Assembly: GCA_051439375.1 (NCBI GenBank)
Contig: JBFRWB010000133.1
Coordinates: forward strand, 1 to 45,542
Reading direction: 5' to 3'
DNA from: JBGTGT01 sp051439375
Lineage (GTDB): Bacteria; Cyanobacteriota; Cyanobacteriia; Cyanobacteriales; Microcystaceae
Length of the DNA: 45,542 bases
Shown: positions 1 through 8,322 of the stretch, in pieces
How the letters are laid out: each line of letters begins with the position of its first letter
How positions within the stretch are numbered: the first letter of the stretch is position 1
Program-made: the position numbers and the translations under genes
The notes under the pieces: model-generated
Told to the model about the DNA's origin: nothing
The model's input: the letters and a program-made list of their open reading frames with translations, nothing else
The model's database searches: none

Positions 1-35
1 AAACTTAAGCTAATTAATCACTAGCTAATCAGTAA

Positions 36-2534
36 TTAACCCTTTTCAACTTCTGCAATCATTAACTTAGTTTTAATTACAGAATCAGGATTCAAACTGA
101 TAGAATCAATGCCCAACTCTACTAAGAACTTAGCAAATTCAGGATAATCAGAAGGTGCTTGACCACAAATACCAATCTTGCGACCATTGGCTTTAGCGGT
201 TTCAATCGCTAATTTAACCATCCGTTTAACCCCTTCGTTACGTTCATCAAATAAATGTGCAACCAAAGAAGAATCACGGTCTAATCCTAATGTTAACTGA
301 GTTAAATCATTAGAACCAATGGAGAAACCATCAAACACTTTAGCGAATTCGTCAGCGAGAATGACATTAGAAGGTAACTCACACATGACATAAACTTGTA
401 AGCCATTTACGCCTTGTTTCAAGCCATGTTTACCCATTTCAGCCAATACCCGTTTACCTTCTTCGGGAGTCCGACAGAAAGGAATCATAGGAATAACGTT
501 GGTTAAGCCCATTTTATCCCGTACCATCTTCAGTGCTTGACATTCTAGGGCATAAGCTTCACGATAGCTTTCATCATAGTAACGAGAAGCACCCCGCCAG
601 CCAATCATCGGGTTTTCTTCTTTGGGTTCAAACTGCTTCCCACCTAATAAGTTTGCATACTCATTAGATTTGAAGTCAGACATCCGCACGATGACAGGTT
701 GGGGATAGAATGCAGCAGCGATGGTTGCAATACCACGAGCTAATTTGTCAACGAAGAATTGAGGTTTATCCTCGAAGTGTTTGGTTAATTCAGCAATTTC
801 CCGTTTAACGGCTTCGTCTTCTAATTCATCGAATTTCAACAATGCCAATGGGTGCGCTTTAATATGATTAGCAATGATGAACTCTAAGCGAGCTAACCCA
901 TCACCATCACTAGGACTTCCAGCTAAGGAGAAAGCTTGTTCTGGATTACCCACATTCATTAAGATTTGGGTTTTGGTTTCGGGTAAATCATCGAGAACCG
1001 TTTCTTTGACTTCAAAAGGTAACAGACCTTCATAAACGTGGCCTTCATCCCCTTCAGAACAACAAACCGTCACTTCTTGACCCGATTTAATGGTTTCTGT
1101 TGCATCACCACAACCGACAATCGCAGGAATACCCATTTCCCGTGCAATAATCGCTGCGTGGCACGTCCGTCCGCCTTGGTTGGTGACAATTGCAGACGCT
1201 TTCTTCATAATCGGTTCCCAATCTGGGTCAGTACGGTTGGTGACAAGCACATCACCATCGTTAAACTGATTGATATTAGAAACACTTAAAATCACATTGG
1301 CTTGGCCTTGACCAATTTTTGCACCCACACTCCGTCCAACAGCGATAACCTTACTTTGGCTTTGTAATTCGTAGGCTTCGAGAACATTGGCTGCTTTTTG
1401 GGATTGTACGGTTTCAGGACGGGCTTGAACGATGTATAAGTCGCCCGTTAAGCCGTCTTTTGCCCATTCAATGTCCATTGGGGTGTAAATTCCCCGTACC
1501 GCAGAATAATGGTCTTCAATGATACAAGCCCAGTCGCCGAGTTTGAGGACTTCATCGTTGGTTAAACAGAATTTATCTCGGTCTGGTTCAGGAACTTCGA
1601 CGTTTTTGGTTAATTTCGTGCCACCTTCGTCGTAAACCATCTTAATCGCTTTTGTACCGATGCGTTTGTCTAAGATGGGACGGAAACCTTCCCGTAATGT
1701 GGGTTTGAAGACATAATATTCATCAGGGTTGACTGCACCTTGTACCACATTTTCCCCTAAACCGTAGGCTGCGGTAATTAAGGCTGCATTTTTGAAGCCT
1801 GTTTCCGTATCGATGGAGAACATGACCCCAGAGGTGGCTAAATCGGAACGAACCATTTTCTGCACACCCACAGAGAGGGCAACGGCAAAGTGGTCGAATC
1901 CGTTATGATGACGGTAGGAAATCGCACGGTCGGTGAATAAGGATGCAAAACACTTATGGCAGGATTCTAAGACACCTTTAACCCCATGCACATTTAAGTA
2001 GGTTTCTTGTTGTCCTGCGAAACTTGCTTCCGGTAAATCTTCTGCTGTTGCGCTAGAACGAACCGCTACATCCACGTTTTGGGCTTCAATTTCGCATTGT
2101 TCCCGATATTCTTCACCAAATCGGTCGCATAGTTTGGGATCATAGCCGTAGCGTTCGCAGAGTTTTTTATACGCACTGGCAATGGCTGCTTGTAAGTCGG
2201 GAGGGAAAGGTGTATTGAGAATCAACGAACGAGCTAACCGTCCTCGTTCTTGAAGATTTTGTACGTCGTTTACGTCTAAATCGGAGAATAAATCCCGTAA
2301 TTTTGCTTCTAAATTCGCAGATTTGACGAAATAACGGAATGCATAAGCGGTGGTTGCAAATCCTGTCGGAACATTTACGCCTTTTGATTGCAACTGTTGA
2401 ATCATTTCTCCTAATGAGGAGTTTTTACCACCGACTAGGCCAACATCTTCACTTCGTACTTCTTCAAACCAGAGAATTAAGGCTTCTTCTCTTTTCGGTG
2501 CAGAGTCTTGGAACGAACGGGTAGCTTCTACCAT
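36..2534 (-). CDS. ppsA: Phosphoenolpyruvate synthase
   Basis: Converts pyruvate, ATP and water to phosphoenolpyruvate, AMP and phosphate in the cytosol, supplying gluconeogenesis. The 832-residue protein has the complete family layout: an N-terminal ATP-grasp-type PEP/pyruvate-binding domain (about residues 20-380, with the GGKNSSLGEM start), a swivelling phosphohistidine domain (about 400-510) with the catalytic histidine in GGRTCHAAIIARE near residue 457, and a C-terminal PEP-utilising barrel (about 540-825) with the active-site cysteine in GICGQAPSDYPEF near residue 790. The length is close to that of bacterial PpsA. It is transcribed alone, away from the divergent Uma2 gene 240 bp upstream. 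The ATG start directly precedes a conserved N-terminus. Pyruvate phosphate dikinase shares this architecture, but the sequence reads as PpsA. Confidence 0.97.
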   Translation of the reverse strand: MVEATRSFQDSAPKREEALILWFEEVRSEDVGLVGGKNSSLGEMIQQLQSKGVNVPTGFATTAYAFRYFVKSANLEAKLRDLFSDLDVNDVQNLQERGRLARSLILNTPFPPDLQAAIASAYKKLCERYGYDPKLCDRFGEEYREQCEIEAQNVDVAVRSSATAEDLPEASFAGQQETYLNVHGVKGVLESCHKCFASLFTDRAISYRHHNGFDHFAVALSVGVQKMVRSDLATSGVMFSIDTETGFKNAALITAAYGLGENVVQGAVNPDEYYVFKPTLREGFRPILDKRIGTKAIKMVYDEGGTKLTKNVEVPEPDRDKFCLTNDEVLKLGDWACIIEDHYSAVRGIYTPMDIEWAKDGLTGDLYIVQARPETVQSQKAANVLEAYELQSQSKVIAVGRSVGAKIGQGQANVILSVSNINQFNDGDVLVTNRTDPDWEPIMKKASAIVTNQGGRTCHAAIIAREMGIPAIVGCGDATETIKSGQEVTVCCSEGDEGHVYEGLLPFEVKETVLDDLPETKTQILMNVGNPEQAFSLAGSPSDGDGLARLEFIIANHIKAHPLALLKFDELEDEAVKREIAELTKHFEDKPQFFVDKLARGIATIAAAFYPQPVIVRMSDFKSNEYANLLGGKQFEPKEENPMIGWRGASRYYDESYREAYALECQALKMVRDKMGLTNVIPMIPFCRTPEEGKRVLAEMGKHGLKQGVNGLQVYVMCELPSNVILADEFAKVFDGFSIGSNDLTQLTLGLDRDSSLVAHLFDERNEGVKRMVKLAIETAKANGRKIGICGQAPSDYPEFAKFLVELGIDSISLNPDSVIKTKLMIAEVEKG

Positions 2535-2773
2535 AAGTATTATCCCCTAAATTTCTTTCGATACCTTTAGTTTAGCGGTGTCTGTATCCGTTGATGCTTT
2601 TTTGTAGAAATTATTTACATTGTGTTGATTTGATGACAAGGCAGATTAAGCAATAATTAAGAAAAAATTAGAATAAGAATTTCGTGGTATGATGATAAGC
2701 TAGGTTTTTTTATTAAACAACTAGAAAAAGAAAAATAAATTACTTTGTATTATTTACAATTGATAATTGTCCA

Positions 2774-3343
2774 ATGAATACAGTCACCTTAAATGTTAAA
2801 AGTGTTGATTTAAGCGATGAACAATTCTATCAACTGTGTCGAGTTAACGAGACATGGCGATTAGAATTAACGGCTCAAGGAGAATTAATTATTATGCCGC
2901 CATTAGGGGGAAAAAGTGGACAACGAGAGGCTGATTTAATTACCGATGTTACGAACTGGAATCGTCAAACAAAATTAGGAATTGTATTTAGTTCATCAAC
3001 GGTGTTTCGCTTACCGAATGGGGGAAAACGTTCTCCCGATGTGGCTTGGGTATCTTTGAATAGATGGAATCATTTAACAGAAGAAGAACAAGAAAAGTTT
3101 CCCCCTTTATGTCCTGATTTTGTCATAGAATTGCGATCTAAAACTGATCAATTAAAAGATTTACAAGATAAGATGTTAGAATATTCAGATGCTGGTTTAA
3201 GGTTAGGATGGTTAATTAATCCCCAAGAGCAACAAGTAGAGGTTTATCGACAAAATCAAGAGAAAACAATGATCCCGCTTCCCGCTAATTTATCGGGTGA
3301 GGATGTGTTACCAAGTTTTATTTTAGAAATTCCTCGTTTATAA
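2774..3343 (+). CDS. Uma2 family (DUF820) endonuclease-fold protein
   Basis: A 189-residue member of the Uma2/DUF820 family, which has a PD-(D/E)xK nuclease fold and is greatly expanded in cyanobacteria; the biological role of the family is not settled. The fold signature is visible: an acidic residue in RSPDVAWVSL, then PDFVIELRS, then a lysine in LQDKMLEY, followed by the usual LGWLINPQEQQVEVYR strand. The length is typical, so the gene appears intact. The ATG follows a weak ribosome-binding context in an AT-rich leader. It stands alone between divergent ppsA and a convergent small gene. Family assignment is firm; a specific substrate cannot be given. Confidence 0.9.
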   Translation: MNTVTLNVKSVDLSDEQFYQLCRVNETWRLELTAQGELIIMPPLGGKSGQREADLITDVTNWNRQTKLGIVFSSSTVFRLPNGGKRSPDVAWVSLNRWNHLTEEEQEKFPPLCPDFVIELRSKTDQLKDLQDKMLEYSDAGLRLGWLINPQEQQVEVYRQNQEKTMIPLPANLSGEDVLPSFILEIPRL

Positions 3344-3359
3344 AATTATGAATTATATA

Positions 3360-3605
3360 CTATACCTCATCATCACTAAAGGGTTGACTTTTTTGTAGGA
3401 CTTGCCAAATTGCGTGTAGCTGTTGATAAGCTTCTGCGGTAGAAATTTTACCATTACTATGTAATCCAGCGATATATTCAACTTTTTGGGCAAATTCCTG
3501 TAAATTAGCATTAAAGAGTAAATGTTCTGGTGTAAATTTACCCCGATAGGGATGTTTGGGGTAGAAAAAACCTTGTTTTTGATCAACTGGTGGTACATCC
3601 TTCAT
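3360..3605 (-). CDS. Small conserved cyanobacterial protein (probably DUF7219 type)
   Basis: An 81-residue soluble acidic protein. The order of a short charged N-terminus, a YPKHPYRGKFTPEHLLFNANL block, an EFAQKV helix, a GGK/NGKIS turn and an AYQQLHAIW helix is familiar from small cyanobacterial proteins that I recall as the DUF7219 family. No function is known. It converges on the Uma2 gene with only about 16 bp between the stop codons. A second open frame overlaps nearly the whole gene on the same strand, but this frame is the one with the recognisable protein pattern. The family name is from memory; the call as a real gene is more secure. Confidence 0.75.
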   Translation of the reverse strand: MKDVPPVDQKQGFFYPKHPYRGKFTPEHLLFNANLQEFAQKVEYIAGLHSNGKISTAEAYQQLHAIWQVLQKSQPFSDDEV

Positions 3606-4129
3606 AATACTACTGATCCTTACTTTCTTTCCTAGTTTGACATCCTCCCAATTTCATTATCGCTAAAATCAGGAGATTCTTCATTCTAAGCTAAGACGCA
3701 TTTAAACTCGGTCTTGGGTATTTTAGTATAAATCCTCAAACTCTCTCTAATTAACTTCATTGATTAGGATAGCAAACCCTTCTTTCTGAGAAGAACCTCG
3801 TTTATTTTTAAGAAATGTAACAAAGATAACTAAAATTAATTATCCCTCCATCTCTCTCTCAAGATAGAGATTAGATAATGATTAAGGGATCAACCTACAA
3901 CTCTAAGATTTTGGCTTAAACTTTATTAACATTGATGTTATAACCATCTAAGCTCAAGCACAATTTTCCTAAGCTAAAAAGCTTTTAGCATAATTACTTA
4001 GAGAAGATTGTAAAGATTTTTATCATTTTTTCAGGTTTCTGAAAATTTTTAATATACTGGATGAACGCAGCAAATATTAGGTTGTGTAAATGTTTGTAAA
4101 TGTTCATGAGTTTGTTTTAGGAGAATAAA
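3606..4129. other. Gene-free stretch with repeat remnants
   Basis: No supported coding region was found in these 524 bp. Its left part holds a hairpin resembling an IS200/IS605-type end (about 3645-3680), followed directly by a truncated copy of the interspersed repeat described at 3686-3760. The right part is AT-rich leader DNA for the small membrane-protein gene at 4130. No promoter could be fixed with confidence. Confidence 0.6.
3686..3760 (+). repeat. Interspersed repeat, copy A (truncated)
   Basis: Begins CTAAGCTAAGACGCATTTAA and continues with GGTCTTGGGTATTTTAGTA and CCTCAAACTCTC, matching the left half of the three other copies at 5251, 11694 and 35893. It then diverges into AT-rich sequence and lacks the CTTCACATACCAAT right end, so it is a truncated copy. 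Unlike the others it is not directly behind a same-strand stop codon. Confidence 0.85.
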
Positions 4130-4504
4130 ATGGAATTAGCACAAAGCCCCAACTTCGGTAAGTTCTATTCATTAACCATTATTAAGAGTTTCTTGTTATG
4201 GAGTTTTACCTTAACCGTTTGCCTCTTAGTCATCGGTTTTCCCCTTATTGTATTGATGGCAACAGTCGGTGCATTAGCAGCGATTATCTTGCAGTCTGTT
4301 TTTCCAATGAGTGCCGTATTATTAGTTGTAGTAAGTCTTTTAGGAATTAATATTTTGGGAATTGTGGTTGGTGCAGCCATCCTAACGTTTAAAGGGATTC
4401 ATCCCCAAGAAGTCCGTTGGTTAAACTGGCTGCACGGTGACGCTTCTCCAGTTTCTACGTCGGTTTATGCAGCTTGTCCTTTGACTTGTAATATTACTCA
4501 TTAA
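4130..4504 (+). CDS. Small integral membrane protein, function unknown
   Basis: A 124-residue hydrophobic protein with two or three membrane segments (about residues 20-45, 45-65 and 65-88), separated by short loops and followed by a soluble tail of about 35 residues containing HPQEVRWLNWLHG and two cysteines near the C-terminus. The ATG at 4130 follows AGGAG with a 6-7 base spacer, so the start is well supported. A strong intrinsic terminator lies at 4562-4582, just past the stop, and fits a single-gene transcript. I do not recognise a named family; it resembles small conserved cyanobacterial membrane proteins. Confidence 0.75.
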   Translation: MELAQSPNFGKFYSLTIIKSFLLWSFTLTVCLLVIGFPLIVLMATVGALAAIILQSVFPMSAVLLVVVSLLGINILGIVVGAAILTFKGIHPQEVRWLNWLHGDASPVSTSVYAACPLTCNITH

Positions 4505-4561
4505 CTGACTAAATTAGCTTTATCTGATAAACTATTTTTTAGTGTGTACTAATATGTGCAG

Positions 4562-4582
4562 CCCGGTCTTACCGGGTTTTTT
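4562..4582 (+). terminator. Intrinsic terminator behind the membrane-protein gene
   Basis: CCCGG and CCGGG arms flank a short TCTTA loop and are followed by six T residues. It is 57 bp after the stop of the upstream gene and ends only 1-2 bases before the ATG codons of comF, so it also lies in the comF leader. Confidence 0.85.
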
Positions 4583-4583
4583 A

Positions 4584-5243
4584 ATGATGTTAAAAAGTTT
4601 GTTATCTCTCGTTTTACAGCCGAACTGTCTATTATGCGATCGCCCCTCTCAAGGTGAGCTTTGTTACGATTGCCAACAACAGTTAAAAGAGCATAAATGG
4701 CGCAAACCCGATCAATTCTGGAACAATTCTCTTCCCCTATTTTGTTTAGGCGATTACGAAGGAGAATTAAAACGAGCGATAACAACCTTAAAATATAATC
4801 ATCTTCCCCAATTGGGTGAAGAATTAGGACGATGGTTAGGGGAAGCATGGATAAAATCAACAGTTGTTCCGAAAAAGAAACGGTTTTCAGTGATTCCTAT
4901 CCCTTTACACCCCAAAAGATTAAAAGAACGAGGCTTTAATCAAGCAGAAGTTATTGCACAAGGATTTTGTCGAGTTACCCGCTACCCTTTATTCCCTCAC
5001 GGGTTGAAACGAGTTCGCAACACTCAAAAACTGTTTGAATTAAGTCCCCAAGAAAGACAAAAAACGCTAGTTAATGCCCTAGCGTTAGGTAAAGATGCTA
5101 AGAATAAATCTCTTACCTTTCCTGTTCTACTAATTGATGATATTTATACCACAGGTGCAACGGTCAAAGAAGCAATTCGGGTGCTGAAACAGCATCAGAT
5201 GATTGTAGGGGGTGTAGCTGCGATCGCTCGACCTAAACATTGA
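4584..5243 (+). CDS. comF: ComF family protein (phosphoribosyltransferase-like)
   Basis: A ComF/GntX-type protein, linked in other bacteria to DNA uptake during natural transformation; the domain is a type I phosphoribosyltransferase fold. The N-terminal zinc-ribbon-like cysteines are visible (NCLLCDRPSQGELCYDCQ). The C-terminus carries the PRPP-binding signature LLIDDIYTTGATVKEA, and the conserved KERGFNQAE segment lies mid-protein. The open frame extends upstream to 4542, but that extension would translate an intrinsic terminator, so the adjacent ATG codons at 4584/4587 are preferred, giving about 219 residues. The gene is immediately followed by a copy of the interspersed repeat. Confidence 0.92.
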   Translation: MMLKSLLSLVLQPNCLLCDRPSQGELCYDCQQQLKEHKWRKPDQFWNNSLPLFCLGDYEGELKRAITTLKYNHLPQLGEELGRWLGEAWIKSTVVPKKKRFSVIPIPLHPKRLKERGFNQAEVIAQGFCRVTRYPLFPHGLKRVRNTQKLFELSPQERQKTLVNALALGKDAKNKSLTFPVLLIDDIYTTGATVKEAIRVLKQHQMIVGGVAAIARPKH

Positions 5244-5250
5244 ACAGTTG

Positions 5251-5342
5251 TAAGCTAACACGCATTTAAACTGGGTCTTGGGTATTTTAGTACAAATCCT
5301 CAAACTCTCTCCCTACTCCCTTAGAGTCTTCACATACCAATG
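5251..5342 (+). repeat. Interspersed repeat, copy B
   Basis: A complete copy: TAAGCTAACACGCATTTAAA, GGTCTTGGGTATTTTAGTAC, a pyrimidine-rich centre with CTCCC units, and GTCTTCACATACCAAT at the right end. It starts 8 bp after the comF stop codon in the same orientation as comF. Confidence 0.88.
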
Positions 5343-5362
5343 CGTGGTGATGAACAGCTTAG

Positions 5363-5422
5363 GGGCAGGTTTAGGAGACAACTTCTCCCTTTACATCGGT
5401 CATTTATGTACGAAACCTGCCC
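5363..5422. repeat. 60-bp inverted-repeat element
   Basis: Perfect 10-bp inverted arms GGGCAGGTTT and AAACCTGCCC enclose about 40 bp. It lies between repeat copy B and the 3' end of the PEP-CTERM gene. The shape fits a small MITE-like or REP-like hairpin element; only one copy is in the window, so its repetitive nature is inference. It could also end transcription from either side. Confidence 0.6.
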
Positions 5423-5437
5423 GTAGCAGTTACTTAT

Positions 5438-6193
5438 TTATTGCCTTTTCACCTTTTTAATAAGAGTGCGTAGTATCATTCCTCCCCCAATCAAGCCTAA
5501 TCCTAACAAACCAGAGGGTTCAGGAATGGGAATTTCTTCGATCGCAATACCCGCCAAAGCCCAGCGATCGCCAAAGAATGGATCACCCTCTGTGTTAACG
5601 TCAATGGTTACACCGATTCCCCCAATGTTAGGGCCATCTTCCCAGACTGAGACAATATCTGTATAACTGTCTAGGGTTCTTGAATCAGTCCCTAGCTCTT
5701 GGTTAACAAACAATTGTTGATTTCCCGTCACATCATAGGTGGGAATCGTTTCTTGGGTTTCTACCGTAATTTGGTTGAAATATTGACTATCTCGATAGGA
5801 AAAGACATAAATCTTGTAGAGTGCGCCCGGTTCCAAGTTCGTAAACCAATAACTAACTTGACTATCACCAAAAACATTCCCACCAATCGTCGTTGTAATT
5901 GGACTATCGGTTGGAACTTGAGATGAAATTGGATCACCTAACTCATACCCTAATGGAGATCCAACTGTAGCCCCAAAAGAAGCCCCAGTACTGACCCCAT
6001 CAATATCGATTAAATTGGCGATAGACGAAACATCGGGGGTGATCTGATTCCAATTTGTCCCCGTTGTCCCCCCGTTAACATCGAAATCAACCACAATTAA
6101 GCCAGCAGCTTGAGCATTTTGAGGTTGAAAAACTGCACCCGTAAAAGTAACTAAAGAAGTAAGAAGAAGCGTGTGTGTGAGTTTATGGTTCAT
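5438..6193 (-). CDS. PEP-CTERM sorting domain surface protein
   Basis: A 251-residue exported protein. It has a signal peptide (about residues 1-29, basic start then LLLTSLVTFTGAVF and AQAA) and a classical PEP-CTERM tail: IPIPEPSGLLGLGLIGGG, a membrane helix and a basic end with KKVKRQ. Such proteins are sorted by exosortase and are typically exopolysaccharide-associated. The middle is a predicted beta-rich ectodomain with no recognised enzyme motif. No exosortase gene is nearby. The 3' end abuts the inverted-repeat element at 5363-5422. The role of the ectodomain is unknown. Confidence 0.9.
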   Translation of the reverse strand: MNHKLTHTLLLTSLVTFTGAVFQPQNAQAAGLIVVDFDVNGGTTGTNWNQITPDVSSIANLIDIDGVSTGASFGATVGSPLGYELGDPISSQVPTDSPITTTIGGNVFGDSQVSYWFTNLEPGALYKIYVFSYRDSQYFNQITVETQETIPTYDVTGNQQLFVNQELGTDSRTLDSYTDIVSVWEDGPNIGGIGVTIDVNTEGDPFFGDRWALAGIAIEEIPIPEPSGLLGLGLIGGGMILRTLIKKVKRQ

Positions 6194-6838
6194 AAGAACT
6201 ATAATTATAAAAGAGTAACAGGGGAATTATAAACTCAAATCTTAAAAAAACATAAAGAAAATTGAATATTTTCCCAAATAAGTATTTATTCTTATTGCTA
6301 TTGGCGTAGGATCACAGCTATCGTGTGTCTTAGATCACCGATACGATGTGACATAAAATTTCCAAGGACAAGGAAATTACAAAACTTAACTTTAAATTGA
6401 TTTGAAATTTGTTGATCCTCTGCTCCGTAAATATACGGAAACTGAACTATGGAGATATAAATATTAAATAAAGTTTACTTATTTTTTATAAAAAACCGTT
6501 AAAGTTATCGGTTATCTTTCAGAATTTCAGTAACAACGATTCAGTCAGACTTCTAATTGGCACATGAATTTATTCAATCTTTAAAAAAAGCATGGAAAAC
6601 ACAGCCGTAAAAATGCTGAATGGAATTGACAATCCGTGAAAGTACGATACTATTAAATCAGGGGCAATCAGAAAAAACCCTGAACATTATCTATAACTAA
6701 CTAAAGTGCTTGAATCCGATTTAGCTTTATTATTTTGCACGAAAAACATCAATAATATGGGCTAGATTTCCACTCTATTTTTTATTCTACTGAACCAATT
6801 AACTTAATTTCCCACGTTCTGCTACCTCAATAACTATC
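6194..6838. other. 645-bp intergenic region
   Basis: A divergent spacer between the PEP-CTERM gene and the pseudopilin gene, with no supported coding region. It contains small hairpins: TCCGTA/TACGGA with a 4-base loop near 6425-6440, and TCAGGG/CCCTGA near 6658-6683. It should hold both promoters and leaves room for regulation or a small RNA, but nothing can be named from the sequence alone. Confidence 0.5.
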
Positions 6839-8212
6839 ATGAAAACTATCAGGCATCTTCTTCAAACATCTTCCAAATCCCTTATCAAAGGATTTACCCT
6901 TGTCGAGTTATTAATTGCTGCTTCCTTAACATCTGTGGTGATTAGTGTGGCGGGTTATGCCCTATTAAATATGATCACACTCAACACAAAAGCCCGCGCC
7001 GACAGTACCCTTGCTTATGATGTTAATCGCTCAATTGAATTTATTTCCGAAGAAATTAAAACGGCTTACGAGATTCAACCAGATGCAGAGGTAGCAGCCA
7101 GTGAGATTACCGATTTTAGTTTACCCAGTGATGCTACACCTATTCTTGTTTTGACCCTTAGTAACGGCAAAAATGTGGTCTATTACTCCCAACCTTCCAG
7201 CGAACCTTGGGGGGGCGATCAAGTAATTAAACGTTGGGGGCCGGACTTTGATGAAAATGGAGATTATGACGATAGTACGCTTCAGACACCTTCAAGTTGG
7301 TCTCATAACGTTCTTATGGACTATATCAGTGATGAATCAGTAGATTATGATCAATGTCCCGTTAACTGGCAAATGACCAATGATGATGCTACAAGGGGCT
7401 TTTATGCTTGTGCGCCCGTCACAGGAGCTACAACTTCACTGGTACAATTCGGAATCATGGCGGATGCACCTCATACAGTCGGCTTAAGTTCTTTATATGC
7501 TGCTCAAACGAATGCTTATACTCGTAGTGGTTCATTAATGGATTATGATATCTCTTGCAAAGACGGTTCTTGTATTGCCACCCCACCTGACCTAGAAGAT
7601 ACGCCAACGACAGATACGCCAGCTATAGATACGCCAGCCATAGATGACCCAATTATAGATACAGATATTTCAACGACAGATATTGCAACTGCGGATACAA
7701 GTGCAAATCTTCAAGATGGCAAAATTTTGATTGAAGGGGATGCAAGTGTTACATTTAAAGTTTTAGGAACTCAAATCACCTGTGATGCTTACGGAGATTC
7801 AATTCCTGTAACCGCTAACATATACGTAACCGAAGCAACAGGCGGAAGAACCCGAATCACCTTGGATAATAATAACTCAACACAAACCCTAAATGTGACA
7901 GATGGTTCTGTTATTGACATGAGAGCCATTGCGAAAGGGGGTTCTTGTGAACACAGTAATAGTGTTAACACGATTGCACCTAATGAAAAGTTAGTTGCGC
8001 TTATTGACGGAGATAATGTCCCTAATATTCCTCCTTTTGCGGATCAAGAGAGCATTACTAGCATCGTACAACCTTACGTCAGTGGTGACAAAATGACCAT
8101 GGCCAGTAATGAAGTCATTCATCTGTTTGAGTTAGGAACGAATAGTACTTCTAGTGAGGCGTTTGACTTACAAGATTTAGTCCTGTTAACGTCTATTACC
8201 GCCATTCAATAG
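6839..8212 (+). CDS. Type IV pilin-like/pseudopilin protein
   Basis: A 457-residue protein starting with a prepilin leader: basic N-terminus, then the cleavage motif GFTLVELLIAAS with glutamate at +5 and a hydrophobic helix to about residue 48. It should be processed by prepilin peptidase PilD and act in a type IV pilus or type II-like secretion assembly. It is much longer than major pilins, as in minor pilins and the Hps pseudopilins of cyanobacterial polysaccharide secretion. About residues 253-288 form a low-complexity linker rich in T, D and I with TP-AID repeats, dividing two globular parts. Paired cysteines in the C-terminal half suggest disulfides. It stands alone here, with no other pilus gene. 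Confidence 0.87.
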   Translation: MKTIRHLLQTSSKSLIKGFTLVELLIAASLTSVVISVAGYALLNMITLNTKARADSTLAYDVNRSIEFISEEIKTAYEIQPDAEVAASEITDFSLPSDATPILVLTLSNGKNVVYYSQPSSEPWGGDQVIKRWGPDFDENGDYDDSTLQTPSSWSHNVLMDYISDESVDYDQCPVNWQMTNDDATRGFYACAPVTGATTSLVQFGIMADAPHTVGLSSLYAAQTNAYTRSGSLMDYDISCKDGSCIATPPDLEDTPTTDTPAIDTPAIDDPIIDTDISTTDIATADTSANLQDGKILIEGDASVTFKVLGTQITCDAYGDSIPVTANIYVTEATGGRTRITLDNNNSTQTLNVTDGSVIDMRAIAKGGSCEHSNSVNTIAPNEKLVALIDGDNVPNIPPFADQESITSIVQPYVSGDKMTMASNEVIHLFELGTNSTSSEAFDLQDLVLLTSITAIQ

Positions 8213-8213
8213 G

Positions 8214-8234
8214 GTGAATTGTGAATGATGAATT
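8214..8234. repeat. Short heptamer run
   Basis: Three 7-bp units, GTGAATT GTGAATG ATGAATT, sit one base after the pseudopilin stop codon. They belong to the same AT-rich heptamer type as the array at 12510-12544. Confidence 0.5.
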
Positions 8235-8322
8235 TTTATTGGTAACCGTTCACTGAAATAACTGGAACTTCTCCTCATTTATCCCTATCCTAAAAGAGTG
8301 TGTGAATGAGGAGTTAGTTATT

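Noticed and set aside
1038..1289. Plus-strand open frame inside ppsA
   Set aside because: Antisense shadow of a well-conserved coding region.
3353..3598. 81-codon frame overlapping the small DUF7219-like gene
   Set aside because: Same strand but another frame; its translation has no conserved pattern, whereas the neighbouring frame does.
4542..4583. Extended N-terminus of ComF
   Set aside because: It would be encoded by an intrinsic terminator hairpin and T run; homologues start at the following ATG codons.
5278..5460. 60-codon open frame on the plus strand
   Set aside because: It runs through repeat copy B and the 60-bp inverted repeat into the PEP-CTERM gene; repeat-derived.
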